A DNA stretch of 25,459 nucleotides from Sulfurirhabdus sp043759595 (GTDB taxonomy: Bacteria > Pseudomonadota > Gammaproteobacteria > Burkholderiales > SMCO01). The translations under genes and the position numbers were made by a program. Numbering within the stretch: the stretch's first letter is position 1; each line of letters opens with the position of its first letter. Of this stretch, positions 22,740-25,459 are shown one piece after another. The stretch is taken from contig JAYVLG010000154.1 of NCBI GenBank assembly GCA_043759595.1, positions 1 to 25,459 on the forward strand, in the 5' to 3' direction. The notes below the pieces were generated by a model. It made no database searches. It worked only from the letters and a program-made list of their open reading frames with translations, and had not been told where the DNA came from.

Positions 22740-24929
22740 ATGACGGAAGTTATCAATTTCAGGAGTGCTACTGGCACGCCTGAAATTTTGATTGTGGATG
22801 ATGAACCGCGTCTGCTTAACAGTTTGAAGTCGCTCTTAACCTCAATGGGGTACTCGGTAACGAGCGCCAATGGAGGACAAGAAGCAATCGAGCTCCTGAA
22901 GTTCGCTAAATTCGATCTGGTCCTGCTCGACCTGTTCATGCCCGAGGTAACCGGCCATGATGTGATGGATTTTATCATTGAGAGCCTGATCGACATTTCC
23001 ATCATTGTTGTCAGTGGCGACACATCCATCGACTCTGCAATCAGCGCGTTGCATCGTGGCGCATATAGTTTTCTCAGAAAACCATACGAACCCGACGAAC
23101 TACTCAAAACAGTTGATAACGCGTTAAAGAAAAGACAGCTTGAACAAGAAAATGAAAATCTGGTTCAGCAACTGGAACAATCAGAACGCTGGTATCGTTA
23201 TCTGGTAGACAATTCCCCAGACATCATTTACACACTGGATTCAGAAGGTCGCTTTAATTTTCTGAACGACCGTTCTGAAGCACTTTTAGGGTATCCAACC
23301 GAACAGTTAATCGGCCAGCATTATTCTCATATCGTGTACCACGAAGACCTGGAAACCGCCAATTACACATTGAATGAAAAAAGGACGGAAGAGCGTGCTT
23401 CACGCAATACAGAAATCCGTGTCAAATGCCTTAATCAGTTCAATGATAATAGTGAAGAAATAAAACTGCTTACCCTTGAATTCAGCTCTTTTGGCATTTA
23501 CGAACAAGACAAGCTTGGCGGAACACAACGTTATGTAGGCACATACGGGGTTGCAAAAGATGTCAGTCCGCGCAAAAAAGCGGAACAAATGATTAACTAC
23601 CAGGCCTATCATGACCTTTTGACTGGACTGGCCAACCGCATGCTGTTTAAAGACCATATGGAACTGGCTATGGCACAAGCCAAACGCAACAACCATATGT
23701 TTGCAGTGATGTTCCTGGATCTTGACCGATTCAAGGTTGTGAATGACACGCTTGGGCATGGAATTGGTGATCTGTTACTGGTTGAAGTAGCTTCACGGCT
23801 TAAACAATGCCTGAGAGAAGGCGACACACTTGCCAGACTGGGTGGGGATGAGTTCACTATCTTATTGCCGCAGATTAAAGACAGGGAAGACGCCGAATCT
23901 GCTGCCAGCAAAATTGTTGATTCCCTTGCGCTACCTTTTGAAATAGAAAACCACGAAGTTTACGCTTCAATCAGTGTAGGAATTTCCATCTACCCTACAG
24001 ATGGGGAATCCATTGATATACTAATCAAAAATGCCGACATTGCAATGTATGACAGCAAAGGCAAGGGACGAAACCGCTTCCAGTTCTATGCCAAGGAAAT
24101 GAACGTTTCATTTGCTGAAAAGCTCTCATTGGAAAATCTGCTGCGTAAAGCGCTAGAAAGAAACGAATTTATCGTTTACTACCAACCTCAGGTGCTAACC
24201 CATGCCAACACCATCATGGGAATGGAAGCACTGATAAGATGGCGCTCCCCTTTGCATGGCATGCTATCCCCCGATGATTTCATCCCTATTGCTGAAGAAA
24301 CCGGATTAATTGTACCGATAGGCGAGTTTGTCCTGCGCAGTGCTTGCAAGCAAGCAAAAATCTGGGAGGAAATGAATTTGCACCCGCTAAGAGTGGCTGT
24401 TAATATTTCCAGCCAGCAAATAGAACAACCGAATTTTGTTGATTATATTTCGGCGTTACTGCAAGAATTTGACTTACCTGGCCACGTTCTTGAGCTTGAG
24501 ATTACAGAAAGCACCATCCTGCGAGATATCAACATGACCAACGACAAGTTGGTAAAGTTAGCCAAACTTGGCGTCAGAATAGCTCTGGATGACTTTGGGA
24601 CGGGTTATTCATCGCTAGGATATATCAAGAAATTTCCCATTAATACCATCAAGATTGACCGTTGCTTTGTGCATGACCTGCCTGGAAACCCCAACAACTC
24701 ATCAATTGTTACTGCACTATGCTCAATGGCCGATGGTCTGAAACTTGAACTGATTGCAGAAGGAGTTGAAAAAGAAGAGCAAATGAACTTCCTGAGAACG
24801 CTCAAATGTGGTGAAATACAAGGCTTTTTATTTAGTAAGCCGTTGCCTGTTGAGGAAGCCACAAAACTCCTGGTAAACGAGCGAGCAACTCATGGCAAAG
24901 CGCCTAAACAACAAATATTATCGCTTTAA
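22740..24929 (+). CDS. Response regulator with PAS, GGDEF and EAL domains
   Basis: Protein of 729 aa. The start is ATG 22740, since GGGAGG (22725-22730) lies 9 nt before it; the earlier ATG at 22731 would directly touch the ribosome-binding site. The REC domain (~13-130) has IVDDEP and phospho-acceptor Asp64 (LLDLFMPEVTG), with a conserved Lys in RKPYEP. A coiled linker leads to PAS (~150-265, WYRYLVDNSPDIIYTLDSEG). GGDEF is intact at 368-372, with the inhibitory I-site REGD five residues before it. EAL is intact at 496-498 (GMEALIRW), with DDFGTGYSS further on. It may therefore both make and degrade cyclic di-GMP. The histidine kinase gene just upstream is the likely phosphodonor, from genome position. 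Confidence 0.93.
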   Translation: MTEVINFRSATGTPEILIVDDEPRLLNSLKSLLTSMGYSVTSANGGQEAIELLKFAKFDLVLLDLFMPEVTGHDVMDFIIESLIDISIIVVSGDTSIDSAISALHRGAYSFLRKPYEPDELLKTVDNALKKRQLEQENENLVQQLEQSERWYRYLVDNSPDIIYTLDSEGRFNFLNDRSEALLGYPTEQLIGQHYSHIVYHEDLETANYTLNEKRTEERASRNTEIRVKCLNQFNDNSEEIKLLTLEFSSFGIYEQDKLGGTQRYVGTYGVAKDVSPRKKAEQMINYQAYHDLLTGLANRMLFKDHMELAMAQAKRNNHMFAVMFLDLDRFKVVNDTLGHGIGDLLLVEVASRLKQCLREGDTLARLGGDEFTILLPQIKDREDAESAASKIVDSLALPFEIENHEVYASISVGISIYPTDGESIDILIKNADIAMYDSKGKGRNRFQFYAKEMNVSFAEKLSLENLLRKALERNEFIVYYQPQVLTHANTIMGMEALIRWRSPLHGMLSPDDFIPIAEETGLIVPIGEFVLRSACKQAKIWEEMNLHPLRVAVNISSQQIEQPNFVDYISALLQEFDLPGHVLELEITESTILRDINMTNDKLVKLAKLGVRIALDDFGTGYSSLGYIKKFPINTIKIDRCFVHDLPGNPNNSSIVTALCSMADGLKLELIAEGVEKEEQMNFLRTLKCGEIQGFLFSKPLPVEEATKLLVNERATHGKAPKQQILSL

Positions 24930-25030
24930 CACGCACATTAAACCCATTTCAGTTTATCAGACCTGCTGACCAAACTGGCTTCAGCACTGGAAGCCCACGG
25001 ACTTTCAGTTATCCTAGCAATCATAGTTGG

Positions 25031-25150
25031 ATGAGTTGGAGTGTGCTGTTTTTGGAGCGCAAGGCAAGGCGCAATGACGCAAAATGGTCATTTCATTTCA
25101 AGGCGTTGCAACGCCGACCAGTGCTGCGAAAACTGTGCAATCCAGCCCAT
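25031..25150. repeat. 120-bp imperfect inverted repeat, possible small non-autonomous element
   Basis: The left end ATGAGTTGGAGTGTGCTG... and the reverse complement of the right end, ATGGGCTGGATTGCACAG..., match in about 20 of 28 positions. Inside are GCAAGGCAAGGCGCAATGACGC and a perfect 14-bp palindrome GGCGTTGCAACGCC (25102-25115). No second copy exists in this window, so its repeat status is unproven. Confidence 0.45.
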
Positions 25151-25208
25151 AGCCGTCTCACCAACCGCGTGAACCAGGGAATCATTAAAAGCTCGATTAG
25201 AATTATTT

Positions 25209-25348
25209 AGTTCTCATCCGGAAACATCTGTTTCCCTCCCCCTTGATGGGGGAGCTTGGGAGAGGATGGTAACGCCTTGAAATTTACCCCCTCTCCCCAT
25301 CCCTCTCCCACAAGGGGAGAGGGGGTATAGCGTTTCCGGATGAGAACT
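25209..25348. mobile_element. MITE-like inverted-repeat element, copy B
   Basis: The ends AGTTCTCATCCGGAAAC and GTTTCCGGATGAGAACT are perfect 17-bp inverted repeats. Inside are a CCCCC...GGGGG hairpin and the core CCCTCTCCCACAAGGGGAGAGGG. ATTT flanks both sides (25205-25208 and 25349-25352), a possible target-site duplication; on the right it extends as ATTTAGTT, which also matches the left junction. The element is 140 bp and non-coding, and ends 77 bp before mraZ. Confidence 0.8.
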
Positions 25349-25425
25349 ATTTAGTTAAATACAGTAGTGTCCGGCAATTTTGCCAAGACGGTTATATAAC
25401 AACTTGATGCAAAATAGGAAATAGT

Positions 25426-25459
25426 ATGTTTAGGGGTGTCACCGACTTGAACTTGAAAT
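25426..25459 (+). CDS. mraZ: MraZ N-terminus, cut by the window edge
   Basis: The last 34 bases encode MFRGVTDLNLK, matching the conserved MraZ start (MFRGxxxLNLDxKGR). MraZ is an AbrB-fold transcription regulator and the first gene of the dcw division and cell-wall cluster, so rsmH, ftsL, ftsI and mur genes are expected to the right. AGGAA lies ~7 nt upstream of the ATG. The typical tandem GTGGG-like MraZ operator boxes were not seen in the visible leader. Confidence 0.75.
   Translation, partial: MFRGVTDLNLK

Larger units (their letters stand above)
24930..25425. other. Repeat-rich intergenic region before mraZ
   Basis: About 500 bp without a gene. It contains a 120-bp imperfect inverted repeat (25031-25150), a complete MITE-like element (25209-25348), and 77 bp of leader before the mraZ start codon. 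No clear terminator for the upstream gene and no textbook promoter were recognised. Confidence 0.6.

Noticed and set aside
24977..24995. GGCTTC...GAAGCC hairpin as terminator of the REC-PAS-GGDEF-EAL gene
   Set aside because: The stem has only 6 bp and no T run follows.

Overview
The window looks like a chromosomal segment of a Gram-negative proteobacterium, probably a betaproteobacterium (Nitrosomonadales-like). The grounds are a FadL-type outer-membrane porin, topoisomerase IV genes (parE, parC), a DUF4389 protein, a YciH/SUI1 protein, VPLPA-type (PEP-CTERM-like) C-terminal sorting tags, a sigma-54 promoter architecture, and the first codons of mraZ (start of the division/cell-wall cluster) at the right edge. 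No species is assigned. No tRNA, rRNA or CRISPR array was seen.

Left part (1-4280): the tail of an unknown plus-strand ORF abuts a VPLPA-tagged surface protein whose basic tail is missing, possibly because of a mobile-element junction. Next come an AT-rich gap and a broken plus-strand gene (in-frame TAG, later frameshift), then a TPR-sulfotransferase on the minus strand.

Surface-protein part (4280-10870, all minus strand): a second VPLPA protein; a FadL-like porin in an apparent operon with a large multidomain paralogue of the VPLPA proteins, which carries Ig-like domains and a different, cysteine-containing Gly-rich sorting tail; and an unrecognised secreted 293-aa protein. The second VPLPA gene and the 293-aa gene each have a sigma-54 -24/-12 match preceded by two copies of TGTAAAwwTTTTCGACA, so they are probably coregulated by one enhancer-binding protein. 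That regulator, and the sortase that would process the tails, are not in the window.

Middle (11725-19581): a secreted subtilase with an unusual CTG start, an inserted PPC domain and a dockerin-like tail is followed 10 bp later by a lipoprotein gene. On the opposite strand lie parC, parE and a small DUF4389 membrane protein.

Right part (19801-25459): yciH, then an HDOD-GAF-histidine kinase gene followed by a REC-PAS-GGDEF-EAL gene, probably a two-component pair feeding into cyclic-di-GMP. A repeat-rich spacer comes next, with a full MITE-like element (a second full copy near 9.7 kb, a core-only copy between parE and parC) and a different 120-bp imperfect inverted repeat. The 5' end of mraZ closes the window.
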